This document shows positions 27,064-36,376 of a stretch of 64,000 bases of DNA, in pieces (the stretch's first letter is position 1; each line of letters starts with the position of its first letter). Position numbers and translations under genes: made by a program. Source of the DNA: Rhizobiaceae bacterium (GTDB lineage: Bacteria; Pseudomonadota; Alphaproteobacteria; Rhizobiales; Rhizobiaceae); the NCBI GenBank assembly GCA_023953835.1, contig JAMLJB010000001.1, positions 3,259,501 through 3,323,500 on the forward strand, given 5' to 3'. The notes beneath the pieces were generated by a model. That model ran no database searches. It was not told where the DNA came from and was given only the letters and a program-made list of their open reading frames with translations.

Positions 27064-28500
27064 ATGAATGCCGCGCGAAAGATGATTGAATTGACTACAG
27101 AAAATACGCCTGCGCCGAACGGTTTCGAGCGCCTTGGCATCTCCGGCCAGCTTCTGAAGGCAACCACGGCGGCGGGATTCACCGCGCCCAAGCCTATTCA
27201 GGAAATGGCAATACCGCCGCAGCTTGCGGGCAAGGACATACTTGGAATTGCGCAGACCGGCTCGGGAAAGACCGCAGCCTTTGCGCTGCCGATCCTTTCG
27301 AAGATCATCGGCCTCGGCACGAAGCGTCGTCCAAAGACCGCGCGGGCGCTGATCCTCGCCCCGACGCGTGAACTCGCGGTTCAGATCGAGGAAACGATAA
27401 GGCTGCTCTCCAGAGGCGCTCATGTTTCCACCGCTCTCGTGCTGGGTGGTGTTTCGCGTGGCACGCAGGTGCGCCGCATCGCGCCGGGCATCGACATTCT
27501 TGTCGCTACACCCGGACGCCTGATGGACCTCGTGCGCGAAGGCGCGGTGGTGCTGAGCGAGACCACTTGGCTGGTGCTCGACGAGGCTGATCGCATGCTG
27601 GACATGGGCTTCATCAACGATGTGAGGCGCATTGCCAAGGCAACGCATCCGGCGCGTCGGACGGCGCTTTTTTCGGCAACGATGCCGCAGGAAATCGCCA
27701 CCCTTGCGCAAGACCTGCTTCGTGACCCCGTGCGCGTCGATGTGGCGCCGCAGGGCACGACCGCGGCGGAGATCAAGCAAAGCGTGATCCTTGCCCGCAC
27801 CAAGCAGAAGCGTCAGGTCCTGTCGAAAATGTTGGCCGATCCCGAAATGAAGTCGGTGATGATTTTCGCGCGTACCAAGCATGGCGCGGATCGCGTCACC
27901 CGCGACCTGGAGCGGGACGGGTTCGACGCGGCCGTCATCCACGGCAACAAGTCGCAGAACGCGCGCCAGAAGGCGCTGACGGGTTTTCGCGACGGTTCCG
28001 TGCGCATTCTGGTGGCAACCGACATTGCGGCGCGCGGCATCGATGTGCCGGGCATATCGCATGTCGTGAATTTCGACCTGCCGGACGAGGCGTCGAGCTA
28101 CGTGCACCGTATTGGCCGCACCGGGCGCAACGGCGCGGACGGCATCGCCATCACGCTGTGCGATCCGACCGAGGCTTCGAAGCTTCGGTCCGTCGAGAAG
28201 ATCATCCGGATGAAACTGCCGGTCGTCGCCGACCACACCGGGGAGCCTGATCCCAAGCCCGCGCCGGGCGTCCAGCGCATGCAGCAGCCGGCCAATGACC
28301 GGGCTCCGCGCGAAAGGAAGGATGGCGGCGAGGGCAGGGGCAATCCCGATCGCAACAGGGACATGCAGCGCCGGGGCGCGCCTCGCAATGGGGGCAACGG
28401 CAAGCCGGGCAAACCCGATGGCGCAAAGCCGGCGGGAAAGAAGCCGTTCCGCAGGAAGCGCTTCGGCGGCGCCAAGCGCTTCGGCAGCAAGGCTGCTTAG
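27064..28500 (+). CDS. DEAD-box ATP-dependent RNA helicase
   Basis: RNA helicase of about 478 residues. Q motif ([28 protein letters not shown]), AQTGSGKT, PTRELA, TPGR, DEAD (VLDEADRMLDMG), SAT, and ARGIDVPG with HRIGRTGRNG are all intact. The C-terminal tail from about residue 395 is low complexity and rich in Arg, Gly, Lys and Pro. The frame stays open to 26863, but the upstream residues look non-native; ATG at 27064 or 27082 (MIELTTENT) are the plausible starts. It is a paralogue of the RhlE-like gene at 18238-19761. Confidence 0.92.
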   Translation: MNAARKMIELTTENTPAPNGFERLGISGQLLKATTAAGFTAPKPIQEMAIPPQLAGKDILGIAQTGSGKTAAFALPILSKIIGLGTKRRPKTARALILAPTRELAVQIEETIRLLSRGAHVSTALVLGGVSRGTQVRRIAPGIDILVATPGRLMDLVREGAVVLSETTWLVLDEADRMLDMGFINDVRRIAKATHPARRTALFSATMPQEIATLAQDLLRDPVRVDVAPQGTTAAEIKQSVILARTKQKRQVLSKMLADPEMKSVMIFARTKHGADRVTRDLERDGFDAAVIHGNKSQNARQKALTGFRDGSVRILVATDIAARGIDVPGISHVVNFDLPDEASSYVHRIGRTGRNGADGIAITLCDPTEASKLRSVEKIIRMKLPVVADHTGEPDPKPAPGVQRMQQPANDRAPRERKDGGEGRGNPDRNRDMQRRGAPRNGGNGKPGKPDGAKPAGKKPFRRKRFGGAKRFGSKAA

Positions 28501-28557
28501 GCCGCAGCGACAGTTGGCGCGAATGCAGGAGAAGTGACCGCGACGGTATGCGTCCGG

Positions 28558-28866
28558 TCACGCCGCATTGAGCGTCGGGATATTGCTCACATCGACTTCA
28601 CGTTCGGCGTGCCACGCGTCATAAGCCGCCTGCATTCGCAGCCAGATGGCAGCGCCATCGCCGAACAACTTGCCAAGCCGCGCGGCGACGGCCGGAGACA
28701 CGGGCTTCCGCTCGCGCAGGATGTCGTAAAGTTGCTGGCGGGAAATACCCAGCAATCCGGCAATCTCTACCTTGGTCTTTCCGGTTGCCGGAATGATTTC
28801 GTCGAGCAGAGCGCCAGGGTGGGACGGGCAGCGCTCGATCGGACGCTTCGGCTTATATGCGCTCAT
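28558..28866 (-). CDS. higA: HigA-family antitoxin
   Basis: 102-residue XRE/HTH antitoxin of the HigA (VapI-like) type. It has PSHPGALLDEIIPATG, then a helix-turn-helix (KVEIAGLLGISRQQLYDILRERKPVS) and AARLGKLFGDGAAIWLRMQAAYD. It neutralises the neighbouring toxin and represses the operon. ATG at 28866 has GGAGAAG upstream. It lies 28 bp downstream of the toxin gene, the reversed toxin-first order typical of hig loci. Confidence 0.93.
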   Translation of the reverse strand: MSAYKPKRPIERCPSHPGALLDEIIPATGKTKVEIAGLLGISRQQLYDILRERKPVSPAVAARLGKLFGDGAAIWLRMQAAYDAWHAEREVDVSNIPTLNAA

Positions 28867-28894
28867 AAACGGACTTCTCCAATCTGCGCCCTGC

Positions 28895-29173
28895 TCAATG
28901 ATATTGCTCGAGATCGACGCGAGCGGCGTCATTGCCGTCGAATTCGAATGTAATGCACCACGGGCCGTTGACATGCACCGAATAGCGCACCGGGTTGAAA
29001 CCGGTGAGTGAATGGAAATTGAATCCCGGAAGGTTCATATCCTCGGGCTTCTCAACAGCTTCAAGCCGGTCCAGCCGCAGCAAGATCCGCTTGTGCAGCC
29101 GGGCATCGATTTTGCCGGTCTTTCCAGTTTCGAACAGGTCTGCCAACGATCTGAGCTTAAATGACCTGATCAT
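28895..29173 (-). CDS. higB: HigB-family toxin (RelE/ParE superfamily)
   Basis: 92-residue toxin of the HigB/plasmid maintenance killer family, an mRNA interferase that acts on ribosomes. Motifs include LADLFETGKTGKI, RILLRLDRLEAVEKPEDMNLPGFNFHSL and the C-terminal RYSVHVNGPWCITFEFDG. Start ATG at 29173 (MIRSFKLR) gives the usual length. No ribosome binding site precedes it, and a sigma-70-like promoter ends six bases upstream, so a leaderless transcript is possible. Confidence 0.92.
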   Translation of the reverse strand: MIRSFKLRSLADLFETGKTGKIDARLHKRILLRLDRLEAVEKPEDMNLPGFNFHSLTGFNPVRYSVHVNGPWCITFEFDGNDAARVDLEQYH

Positions 29174-29179
29174 GTATGG

Positions 29180-29231
29180 ATGTAAGCAAAATGCATACAT
29201 ATTGTCAAGGCAATGTAAGCAGAAAGCTTAC
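29180..29231 (-). promoter_or_regulatory. higBA promoter and candidate HigA operator
   Basis: On the minus strand TTGACA (29203-29208), a 17-bp spacer and TTACAT (29180-29185) form a promoter ending six bases before the higB ATG. The 8-mer TGTAAGCA occurs twice on the plus strand (29181-29188 and 29214-29221), and the second copy forms an inverted repeat GTAAGC/GCTTAC around AGAAA. These flank and overlap the promoter as an autorepression operator would. Function is inferred. Confidence 0.6.
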
Positions 29232-29245
29232 GCTCGGCTCTTCGC

Positions 29246-30586
29246 TCAGGCCAGCATGTGGGCGAGCAATGCGCGCAGCCGCGCGGGCCGGATGGGCTTG
29301 ACGAGCAGTTCAACGCCCATTTCCGCCACTTCTTCCTGAAGTTCGGCGCTGGGGTCGGCGGTCGTGACGAGCGCCGGCACGACGCGGCCAAGCCATGCGC
29401 GGATGCCCATGATCGTTGCGCTGCCGAGGTCGCCGCGGTCGAGATGCTGGTCGGCGATCACGATGTCGGGAATCCATGCCGTATCGTTGAGTTCGGCCAG
29501 CGCCTCCTCGGTGGTGGCGGCGACGCGAACCTCGCATTTCCAGCTTTCCAGCAAGGTGGACATTGCAGACGCGACATCGGGATCGTTTTCCACAAGCAGC
29601 ACCTTTGTCCCGAAAAGTCCGTAGCCGCGATGCTGTTCGGGCTCCACAGGGTTGGGAGTTGATTCCAGTGGCGCGATCATTGCACCCGGTATGTCGAGAT
29701 GAAACACGGTTCCCTTGCCGATGCGGGAATCGAGGCTGACGCGATAGCCGAGCGTCTCGACCATGCGCCGTACGATAGCCAGACCGAGACCGAGCCCTGC
29801 GCCGGACAGGCCGGATTCGTCCACAGCCACACCACGATGGAACTCCTCGAAGATCGCATCCCGCTGGTCTTCAGCTATGCCGCTGCCGGTATCGGCGACC
29901 TCGATGCGGATGTTTTCGCCGCGGCGGCGCACACCGACGAGCACGCCGCCCTCGGTGGTATAACGAATGGCGTTGGCGACGATGTTCTGGAGGATGCGGC
30001 GGATGAGCGTCCTGTCGGTGCGAATAGTCCAAAGCGTCGGCGCAAAACGCAGCTTCAGTCCCTTGCGCTCGGCCAGCGGAAGAAAATCCGACCGCAGGCC
30101 CTGGAACAACTGGTCGAGCGGCACGCTGGTCAGGTCCGGTTCCACAACGCCCGCATCGAGTCGCGAAATATCGAGAAGCGTGCGCAGGAGCGTCTCCATC
30201 GTCTCCAGCGAACGCTCGACCTGTCGCACGAGTCGACGTCCTTCGGCCGAGGTCTGAACATCGGCCAGCGCCGACACCGAAAGATGCGCGGCGTTGAGCG
30301 GTTGCAAGACGTCATGGCTCGCGGCGGCGAGGAACCGTGTCTTCGAAATGTTCGCCTGCTCGGCGCGGTCCCGCGCCTCGATCAGTTCGGCGTTGGATTG
30401 CTCCAGCCTTCGCAGCGCCGAATGAAGTTCATCCGTCCGGCTTCGCACGAGGCTTTCAAGGTTTATCGCAGTCTGGAACAGCGAAAAGGCGTTGCCCTGT
30501 CGGTCCATGGACCGTTCGACGCGGTTGATGAGCGCCGCGTTGATTTTCTTCAACCGTTCAAGGTCGTCGATATGTCCGAGCGACAC
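29246..30586 (-). CDS. Hybrid histidine kinase-response regulator (NahK-like)
   Basis: Cytosolic sensor kinase of about 446 residues: an N-terminal coiled coil (ELHSALRRLEQSNAELIEA), a HisKA helix with H box AAASHDVLQPLNAAHL, an HATPase_c domain (ILQNIVANAIRYTTEGG, DTGSGI, GAGLGLGLAIV), and a C-terminal receiver (KVLLVENDPD, phospho-acceptor Asp in VIADQHLDRG, then VKPIRP). The H-box sequence resembles NahK/ErcS'-type kinases. GTG at 30586 has GGAGAAGG just upstream and sits 10 bp after the FIST gene stop; a TTG at 30631 is the alternative. It is the probable signalling partner of the FIST protein. Confidence 0.88.
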   Translation of the reverse strand: MSLGHIDDLERLKKINAALINRVERSMDRQGNAFSLFQTAINLESLVRSRTDELHSALRRLEQSNAELIEARDRAEQANISKTRFLAAASHDVLQPLNAAHLSVSALADVQTSAEGRRLVRQVERSLETMETLLRTLLDISRLDAGVVEPDLTSVPLDQLFQGLRSDFLPLAERKGLKLRFAPTLWTIRTDRTLIRRILQNIVANAIRYTTEGGVLVGVRRRGENIRIEVADTGSGIAEDQRDAIFEEFHRGVAVDESGLSGAGLGLGLAIVRRMVETLGYRVSLDSRIGKGTVFHLDIPGAMIAPLESTPNPVEPEQHRGYGLFGTKVLLVENDPDVASAMSTLLESWKCEVRVAATTEEALAELNDTAWIPDIVIADQHLDRGDLGSATIMGIRAWLGRVVPALVTTADPSAELQEEVAEMGVELLVKPIRPARLRALLAHMLA

Positions 30587-30596
30587 CCGCCTTCTC

Positions 30597-31814
30597 CTAT
30601 TCCGCAGCCTGGCGGCGATGCCCGAATGCAATGCCGGTGAAGGTCTGGTTCAGGTGCATGGACTGATACTGCTCTCCATAAGTGCCGAAGCCAAGGACGT
30701 GGTTTCTGCGATAGACCTCGGAAAGCCCCCGCACAGCCTGACGGTTCACGGCGTCTAGTCGGCGCAGGACGCAATCGAAGCCAAGAATGACATCGGTTCC
30801 GCCAAGTCTGGACTCGACGTCCTTGAGCGCGGCGTCGGTCGACTCCACCAGATCGACCGCGCGCGCGATGGAGAGCACGATCCCATCGTCTATGGCGCAG
30901 AAAAAGGAGAGGGAGCCATCGGCGTTGCTCTTTTGAATGGAGCGGCAGAAATATTCGCCGCCGACGCGCACGACCGTCGGGTGCGAAGCGAAGCTCAACG
31001 GCGTCAGGTCCTTGGGCAGCAGGCCGACGGCGCTCGCATATTCGTCCGCCGCGGCCGCCGCGTTGAACTCGTGCACCACGCGGCGTCCGGGATCAGATGC
31101 GGTGACCACGAGCTTGCTGTCTGTTGCAACGAAATTGTCGGTCTTGAAAGTGCGGAACGGTATATCGGTGGCGAACAGGATGACGACTGCGCTGTCAGTG
31201 TGGACGCCCCCGTTCCAGATCAGGCTGGTGTTCTCGAATTTCAGTTCGTCGCCCGCCGAGCCCCCCACGAGCGGAATGTCCTCCAGCTCCCAATGGATTG
31301 CGGAGGTCACGGATTCTTCGGAAAAGGAAAGCCCGTCGATCAGGCAGATCGCGAAGATGTTCGATTGCGGGTGTCCATAGGAAGAGGTGAAGGTGCGTCG
31401 AAGCGCATCGACCTGTGACGACACGCTCTTGATGTCGGAAGTGGATATGTTTTTCAGAAGTGTGCCCGCGGCGGCAAATCCCGCGGCTGGAAACAACAGC
31501 GCCACGGCTTGTCCCTCATGCAGGCCCTCGGGTGTGATTTCACCCGCAGTCGTGCAGCCCGCATGCGGCAGGCCCGGAAGGCGACGCTTGATCGCCTGCG
31601 CGAGGCGGCCCGAATCGAAGAGCGACCTTGAATAGAAGAACAGCGCAAAGCTGAAGCGCGCAGACGTCGCTTCGACGGCAACGCGTTGGATAAACGCATC
31701 CTCGTCGTGCGAATCGGTGCTTAGCGCGACCAGTCCACAAGCATAGCTCGTGTGCGAAACTGCCAGTTCTTCCTCCCGCGATCCTCCACGCGTTGGGTGG
31801 CGCATCGGATGCAT
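30597..31814 (-). CDS. FIST-domain sensor protein (NosP-like)
   Basis: 405-residue protein with FIST_N (HAGCTTAGEITPEGLHEGQAV, LVGGSAGDELKFENTSL) and FIST_C (VVHEFNAAAAADEYASAVGL through VLGFGTYGEQYQ, where GFGTYGE is the conserved end motif). FIST proteins encoded next to hybrid kinases of this type are known as NosP, heme proteins that bind nitric oxide and inhibit the kinase NahK. That role is inferred here from domain and neighbour; the heme ligand was not identified. ATG at 31814 or 31805 is likely; the frame is open to 31916. Confidence 0.82.
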   Translation of the reverse strand: MHPMRHPTRGGSREEELAVSHTSYACGLVALSTDSHDEDAFIQRVAVEATSARFSFALFFYSRSLFDSGRLAQAIKRRLPGLPHAGCTTAGEITPEGLHEGQAVALLFPAAGFAAAGTLLKNISTSDIKSVSSQVDALRRTFTSSYGHPQSNIFAICLIDGLSFSEESVTSAIHWELEDIPLVGGSAGDELKFENTSLIWNGGVHTDSAVVILFATDIPFRTFKTDNFVATDSKLVVTASDPGRRVVHEFNAAAAADEYASAVGLLPKDLTPLSFASHPTVVRVGGEYFCRSIQKSNADGSLSFFCAIDDGIVLSIARAVDLVESTDAALKDVESRLGGTDVILGFDCVLRRLDAVNRQAVRGLSEVYRRNHVLGFGTYGEQYQSMHLNQTFTGIAFGHRRQAAE

Positions 31815-31895
31815 ATTGTTTCGGCGGGTGCCGCTTTGCAATGGGCCACGATCTATGACCGAAAGTACAATGGAATGCGGCAGGGGGCGGCGGCA

Positions 31896-31907
31896 CATTT
31901 CGTGCGC
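31896..31907 (+). promoter_or_regulatory. CATTTCGTGCGC motif shared with the coxMSL upstream region
   Basis: This 12-mer lies 85 bp before the form II coxS start, in the gap divergent to the FIST gene. The identical 12 bases occur on the minus strand in the direct-repeat array upstream of form I coxM (around 3608-3619). It may be a common regulator site for the two cox operons. Uniqueness in the genome was not checked. Confidence 0.4.
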
Positions 31908-31992
31908 TGGGTTCACTACCTATTAGCCGTTTGCAGTGGCACAATGACCACTCGCGCCCGACGCCCGGTCCGGCGCAGCCAGGGGAGGAACA

Positions 31993-32493
31993 ATGTCGGA
32001 AGTTTCAATGACCGTTAATGGTCGAAAGGTGCAGGCGTCCGTCGAGGACCGCACGCTCCTTGTCCATTTCCTGCGCGAGCATCTCGGCCTGACAGGAACG
32101 CATGTCGGCTGCGATACCTCGCAGTGCGGGGCCTGCCTCGTGCATGTCGACGGCAAGGCGATGAAGTCCTGCACCATGCTGGCCGTTCAGGCGTCAGGGT
32201 CCACGATCACGACGATCGAAGGGCTGGCGAACGGCGCTGACCTTCATCCGGTTCAGGCGGCGTTTCGCGAGCATCACGGATTGCAGTGCGGTTTCTGCAC
32301 GCCCGGCATGATCATGTCGGCGGTCGACATGATCAATCGCCACCCGGAAGGACTCGATGAGGCGACGGTGCGCGCCGAACTTGAAGGCAATATTTGCCGC
32401 TGCACGGGTTATCACAACATCGTCAAGGCGGTGCTTGCCGCCTCGAAGGAGATGGCGAAGGGCGCGAAAAGCAAGAAGGCCAAGGCGGCCTGA
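31993..32493 (+). CDS. CoxS-like iron-sulfur subunit of a form II CO dehydrogenase/Mo hydroxylase
   Basis: 166-residue [2Fe-2S] subunit of a xanthine-dehydrogenase-family enzyme. Cluster cysteines are in [16 protein letters not shown] with SCTML, and in QCGFCTPGM with [14 protein letters not shown] Lys/Ala-rich tail ([11 protein letters not shown]) extends the C-terminus. GGGGAGGAACA precedes the ATG. First gene of an S-L-M operon, the order seen for form II clusters. Confidence 0.94.
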   Translation: MSEVSMTVNGRKVQASVEDRTLLVHFLREHLGLTGTHVGCDTSQCGACLVHVDGKAMKSCTMLAVQASGSTITTIEGLANGADLHPVQAAFREHHGLQCGFCTPGMIMSAVDMINRHPEGLDEATVRAELEGNICRCTGYHNIVKAVLAASKEMAKGAKSKKAKAA

Positions 32494-32613
32494 CGATCTG
32501 AACACGATCGGGCGGCGGCAGCCGGGACATAGGGTCCGCTGCCGTGCAGTTGCGCCGAAGCGCTGCAGACAACGCCCGCACCCACTGTTCTTACGGTTCT
32601 GGAGGGAACTCTG

Positions 32614-34965
32614 ATGGGAATGGAAGGCATTGGCGCCCGCGTGGCGCGCAAGGAAGACAAAAGGTTCATTACGGGTTCTGGACGCTACACGGACGACATG
32701 GTCGTGCCGGGCATGAAGCATGCGGTGTTCGTGCGCAGTCCCCATGCGCATGCCGACATCAAAAAGATCGAAGTCAAGGAAGCGCAAGCGATGCCGGGTG
32801 TGATCGCCGTGCTGACGGGAAAGGAGTTGAAAGCCGACGGCATCGGCAATTTGATCTGCGGATGGATGATCCATTCGAAGGACGGCACCCCCATGAAGAT
32901 GGGCGCGTGGTCGCCATTGGCGGTCGACCGCGTGCGTTATGTCGGCGATGCGGTCGCCATCGTGATTGCCGACACGAAGGGGCAGGCGCGCGACGCGGCA
33001 GAAGCCGTCAACGTGACCTATAAGGAGCGCAAGGCGGTGACGAGCGCGGTCGAGTCGCTGAAAGCGGGCGCGCCGCAGCTTCACCCCGAGGCGGACAACA
33101 ATCTGATCTATGATTGGGAGATCGGGGACGCGGCAGCGACGGATGCGGCGCTGCAAAAGGCGGCTCACATCACCAAGATGCACATCGTCAACAACCGACT
33201 AGTGCCGAACGCTATGGAGCCCCGCGCCGCGCTTGCGCAATACGACAAGGCGGAGGATCATTTCACCTGCTGGACAACTTCTCAGAATCCGCATGTGGCG
33301 CGACTGGTGATGAGCGCGTTCTATAACGTCGCGCCGGAAAACAAGCTGCGTGTCATCGCGCCCGATGTCGGTGGTGGCTTTGGCTCGAAAATCTTCATCT
33401 ACCCCGAAGAGGTGGTGTGCTGCTGGGCGTCGAAGAAAGCGGGCGTGCCGGTCAAGTGGGTGGCCGACCGCACGGAAAGCTTCCTGACCGACGCGCATGG
33501 CCGCGACCACGTCACCGAAGTGCAGATGGCTTTCGACAAGGACAACAGGGTGATCGGCCTCAAGGTCGATACGATTGCCAATTTCGGCGCCTATATGTCG
33601 CTGTTCTCGTCGTCGGTTCCGACCTATCTCTATGCGACGCTGCTGTCGGGCCAATACAATATCCCGGCAATCCACGCCAACGTGCGCGCCGTCTACACCA
33701 ATACCGCGCCCGTTGACGCATATCGCGGAGCAGGGCGTCCCGAAGCGACTTTCGTCATGGAACGCACGATGGAGACGGCGGCGCGTGAGCTTGGCGTTTC
33801 ACCCGCCGAACTGCGCCGGCAGAATTTCGTCACCGAGTTCCCGCACCAGACGCCGGTTATCATGTGCTACGACGCCGGCAACTACGCAGCTTCGCTCGAT
33901 GCCGCGATGGACGCCATCGACTACAAGGGTTTCGAGAAGCGCAAGGCGGCAGCCGCCAAGCGCGGCAAGCTGCGCGGCATTGGCATGAGCAATTATATCG
34001 AGGCGTGCGGCATCGCGCCGTCGGCGGCGGTGGGTTCGCTCGGCGCAGGCGTGGGCCTCTGGGAATCCGCCGAGGTCCGGGTGAACGCGGTCGGCACCAT
34101 CGAGGTGTTGACGGGTTCGCACAGCCACGGACAGGGCCACGAAACGACGTTTTCGCAACTCGTTGCTGAACGCTTCGGTGTGCCAATCGACAGCGTGTCC
34201 ATTGTCCATGGCGACACCGACAAGGTGCAGATGGGCATGGGAACATACGGCTCGCGTTCCGGCGCGGTCGGCATGTCGGCTATCGTCAAGGCGCTCGACA
34301 AGGTTGAGGCAAAGGCGAAGAAGATCGCCGCGCATCTGCTCGAAGCGGACGAAAGCGACATCGTGATCGAGAACGGCGCGCTGAAGGTGGCGGGTACGGA
34401 CAAGAATGTGCCTTGGTTCCAGATGGCGTTGGCCGCCTACACCGCCCACAATCTGCCGGGCGGCATGGAGCCGGGCCTGAAAGAGACGGCCTTCTATGAT
34501 CCGACCAACTTCACCTTCCCCGCTGGCTGCTACATCTGCGAAGTCGAGATCGATCCCGACACGGGCAAGACCGAGATCATCGCATTCGTGGCTGCCGACG
34601 ATTTCGGCAACATCATCAACCCGATGATCGTCGAGGGACAGGTTCATGGCGGTATCGCGCAAGGTGTCGGGCAGGCGCTGCTCGAAGGCGCGAATTATGA
34701 TGCGTCGAACGGGCAGCTCCTGACGGCGAGCTACATGGACTATTGCATGCCGCGCGCCGACGACCTGCCGTCCTTCCAGGTTTCGCACCAGAACACACCG
34801 TGCCCGGGCAATCCGCTCGGCATCAAGGGGTGCGGCGAGGCTGGAGCAATCGGCTCGACGCCCGCGGTCATCAATGCGATCACCGACGCAATCGGGACGA
34901 ACAATCTTGAAATGCCGGCCACGCCGCAGCGCGTGTGGCGCGCACTTCAGGCGGCAAAGAACTGA
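32614..34965 (+). CDS. CoxL-like molybdopterin subunit, form II (AYRGAGR)
   Basis: 783-residue Mo-cofactor catalytic subunit of the xanthine dehydrogenase family. The active-site loop at about residues 369-375 reads AYRGAGR, the form II signature without the copper-binding cysteine of form I. Other cofactor-contact motifs are [25 protein letters not shown] and the C-terminal [14 protein letters not shown] with the catalytic Glu in GEAG. Form II proteins are widespread in rhizobia; their CO activity is slow or unproven, so the physiological substrate is open. GGAGGG precedes the ATG. Confidence 0.93.
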   Translation: MGMEGIGARVARKEDKRFITGSGRYTDDMVVPGMKHAVFVRSPHAHADIKKIEVKEAQAMPGVIAVLTGKELKADGIGNLICGWMIHSKDGTPMKMGAWSPLAVDRVRYVGDAVAIVIADTKGQARDAAEAVNVTYKERKAVTSAVESLKAGAPQLHPEADNNLIYDWEIGDAAATDAALQKAAHITKMHIVNNRLVPNAMEPRAALAQYDKAEDHFTCWTTSQNPHVARLVMSAFYNVAPENKLRVIAPDVGGGFGSKIFIYPEEVVCCWASKKAGVPVKWVADRTESFLTDAHGRDHVTEVQMAFDKDNRVIGLKVDTIANFGAYMSLFSSSVPTYLYATLLSGQYNIPAIHANVRAVYTNTAPVDAYRGAGRPEATFVMERTMETAARELGVSPAELRRQNFVTEFPHQTPVIMCYDAGNYAASLDAAMDAIDYKGFEKRKAAAAKRGKLRGIGMSNYIEACGIAPSAAVGSLGAGVGLWESAEVRVNAVGTIEVLTGSHSHGQGHETTFSQLVAERFGVPIDSVSIVHGDTDKVQMGMGTYGSRSGAVGMSAIVKALDKVEAKAKKIAAHLLEADESDIVIENGALKVAGTDKNVPWFQMALAAYTAHNLPGGMEPGLKETAFYDPTNFTFPAGCYICEVEIDPDTGKTEIIAFVAADDFGNIINPMIVEGQVHGGIAQGVGQALLEGANYDASNGQLLTASYMDYCMPRADDLPSFQVSHQNTPCPGNPLGIKGCGEAGAIGSTPAVINAITDAIGTNNLEMPATPQRVWRALQAAKN

Positions 34966-34983
34966 GCGCGGGAGGAAGAACTC

Positions 34984-35778
34984 ATGTACGCAGTTAACTA
35001 TCATCGCGCCAAATCGGTTTCCGAAGCAGCCAAGCTTGGCAAGGGCGACGCCAAATATCTGTCGGGCGGCATGACGCTGATCCCGGCGATGAAAACCCGC
35101 CTTGCCGCGCCATCCGATCTGGTCGATCTCAGCCATATCAAGGAGATCAAGGGCGTTTCCGTTTCCGGCAAGACGGTGACAATCGGCGCGGGGACCACGC
35201 ATTACGAGGTTTCGACCGACGCCAAGCTCGCAAAGGCGTGCCCGGCGCTGGTCTATCTGGCCGGGCTGATCGGCGATCCGGCGGTGCGCCACCGTGGAAC
35301 CATTGGCGGATCCATCGCCAATAACGATCCGGCGGCGGACTATCCGGCGGCCATGCTGGCGCTGGCGGCGACGATAACCACCAACAAGAGGTCGATTACG
35401 GCGGACAAGTTTTTCAAAGGCCTGTTCGAAACCGCATTGAAGGAAGGCGAGATCGTCACGTCCGTCAGCTTCACCGCGCCTGCAAAGGCGGGCTATGCGA
35501 AGTTCCCGAATCCGGCCTCGCGCTATGCCATGACCGGCGTATTCGTGGCAAAGGACAAGGACGGCGTGCGCGTCGCCGTGACCGGCGCCGGCGATGACGG
35601 AGTGTTCCGCTCCAAGCAGGTCGAAGCGGCGCTTTCAAAGAAATTCGAGCCGTCCGCGCTCGAAGGTCTCAAGCTTCCGTCCGGCTCGCTGATGCAGGAC
35701 ATGCATGCATCGTCCGACTATCGCGCCGCGCTGATCGTGGCGATGGCCAAGCGCGCGGTCGCTCAGGCCAACGGCTGA
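34984..35778 (+). CDS. CoxM-like FAD-binding subunit of the form II enzyme
   Basis: 264-residue FAD subunit. SGGMTLIPAMKTRLA near residue 28 and RHRGTIGGSIANNDPAADYPAA near residue 103 are the two FAD-contact regions. It follows coxL by 18 bp with GGAGGAAG before the ATG, so it is the last gene of the S-L-M operon. It shares the domain plan of the form I CoxM at 2596-3459 but differs through most of its length. Confidence 0.93.
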   Translation: MYAVNYHRAKSVSEAAKLGKGDAKYLSGGMTLIPAMKTRLAAPSDLVDLSHIKEIKGVSVSGKTVTIGAGTTHYEVSTDAKLAKACPALVYLAGLIGDPAVRHRGTIGGSIANNDPAADYPAAMLALAATITTNKRSITADKFFKGLFETALKEGEIVTSVSFTAPAKAGYAKFPNPASRYAMTGVFVAKDKDGVRVAVTGAGDDGVFRSKQVEAALSKKFEPSALEGLKLPSGSLMQDMHASSDYRAALIVAMAKRAVAQANG

Positions 35779-35800
35779 ACGAACACAGGAGCGGCGGAAG

Positions 35801-36190
35801 CTATTCCGCCGCCTCCTTTGCGATGAGCGATGCCGCACCCGGATCATAATAGACAATCGGCCTGATTTCGTAGACGGCGGTCGGGTTCACCGATTTGAAC
35901 TCGCGCGCAATGGCGACCGCTTCGTCATGCGTCTCGCAATTCAGGACGTAGAGACCGAGCAATTGCTCCTTGGTTTCCGCAAACGGGCCGTCAAGCACAG
36001 GCGAGGCGGCCGAACCTCTCAGCGTTGTGGCTTTGCCGGTGAAGTCGAGCCGGGCCGCCGGTCCGAGCTTGCCGTCCCGCGTCAGCCGCTGGTTGATCCC
36101 GATCAGATGCTCCATGAGCGCGGCATCTTCCTCGGGAGAAAGGGCCGTAATGGCGCCTTCGACATGATAGGCCAATATTGCGTAAAGCAT
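35801..36190 (-). CDS. YciI-family protein
   Basis: 129-residue dimeric alpha/beta-barrel protein of the YciI/YCII family (MLYAILAYHVEGA, LDGPFAETKEQLLGLYVLNC). The conserved DGPF segment is present. Family members are poorly characterised; some resemble muconolactone isomerase folds and occur near extracytoplasmic sigma factors, none of which is seen here. AGGAG precedes the ATG at 36190. The same frame stays open far upstream, but that part is antisense to yitT. It converges on the form II cox operon. Confidence 0.85.
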   Translation of the reverse strand: MLYAILAYHVEGAITALSPEEDAALMEHLIGINQRLTRDGKLGPAARLDFTGKATTLRGSAASPVLDGPFAETKEQLLGLYVLNCETHDEAVAIAREFKSVNPTAVYEIRPIVYYDPGAASLIAKEAAE

Positions 36191-36376
36191 GGGCTCCTCT
36201 TTGTCGTTTGAATGCGGCACCTTGCCCGGACCCCGGTCGCCTCGCATGAGCCAGGCGCACGCGTTCCGGACGGCCACGTCGGCGCGAAATATGCCGGGGT
36301 TTCCCGGCAATGTCTTTCGCTTTGTGCGGCAAGGCTGTAGGTGGCAAGGCAGGCAAATCTCACACCGGGCCGATTG

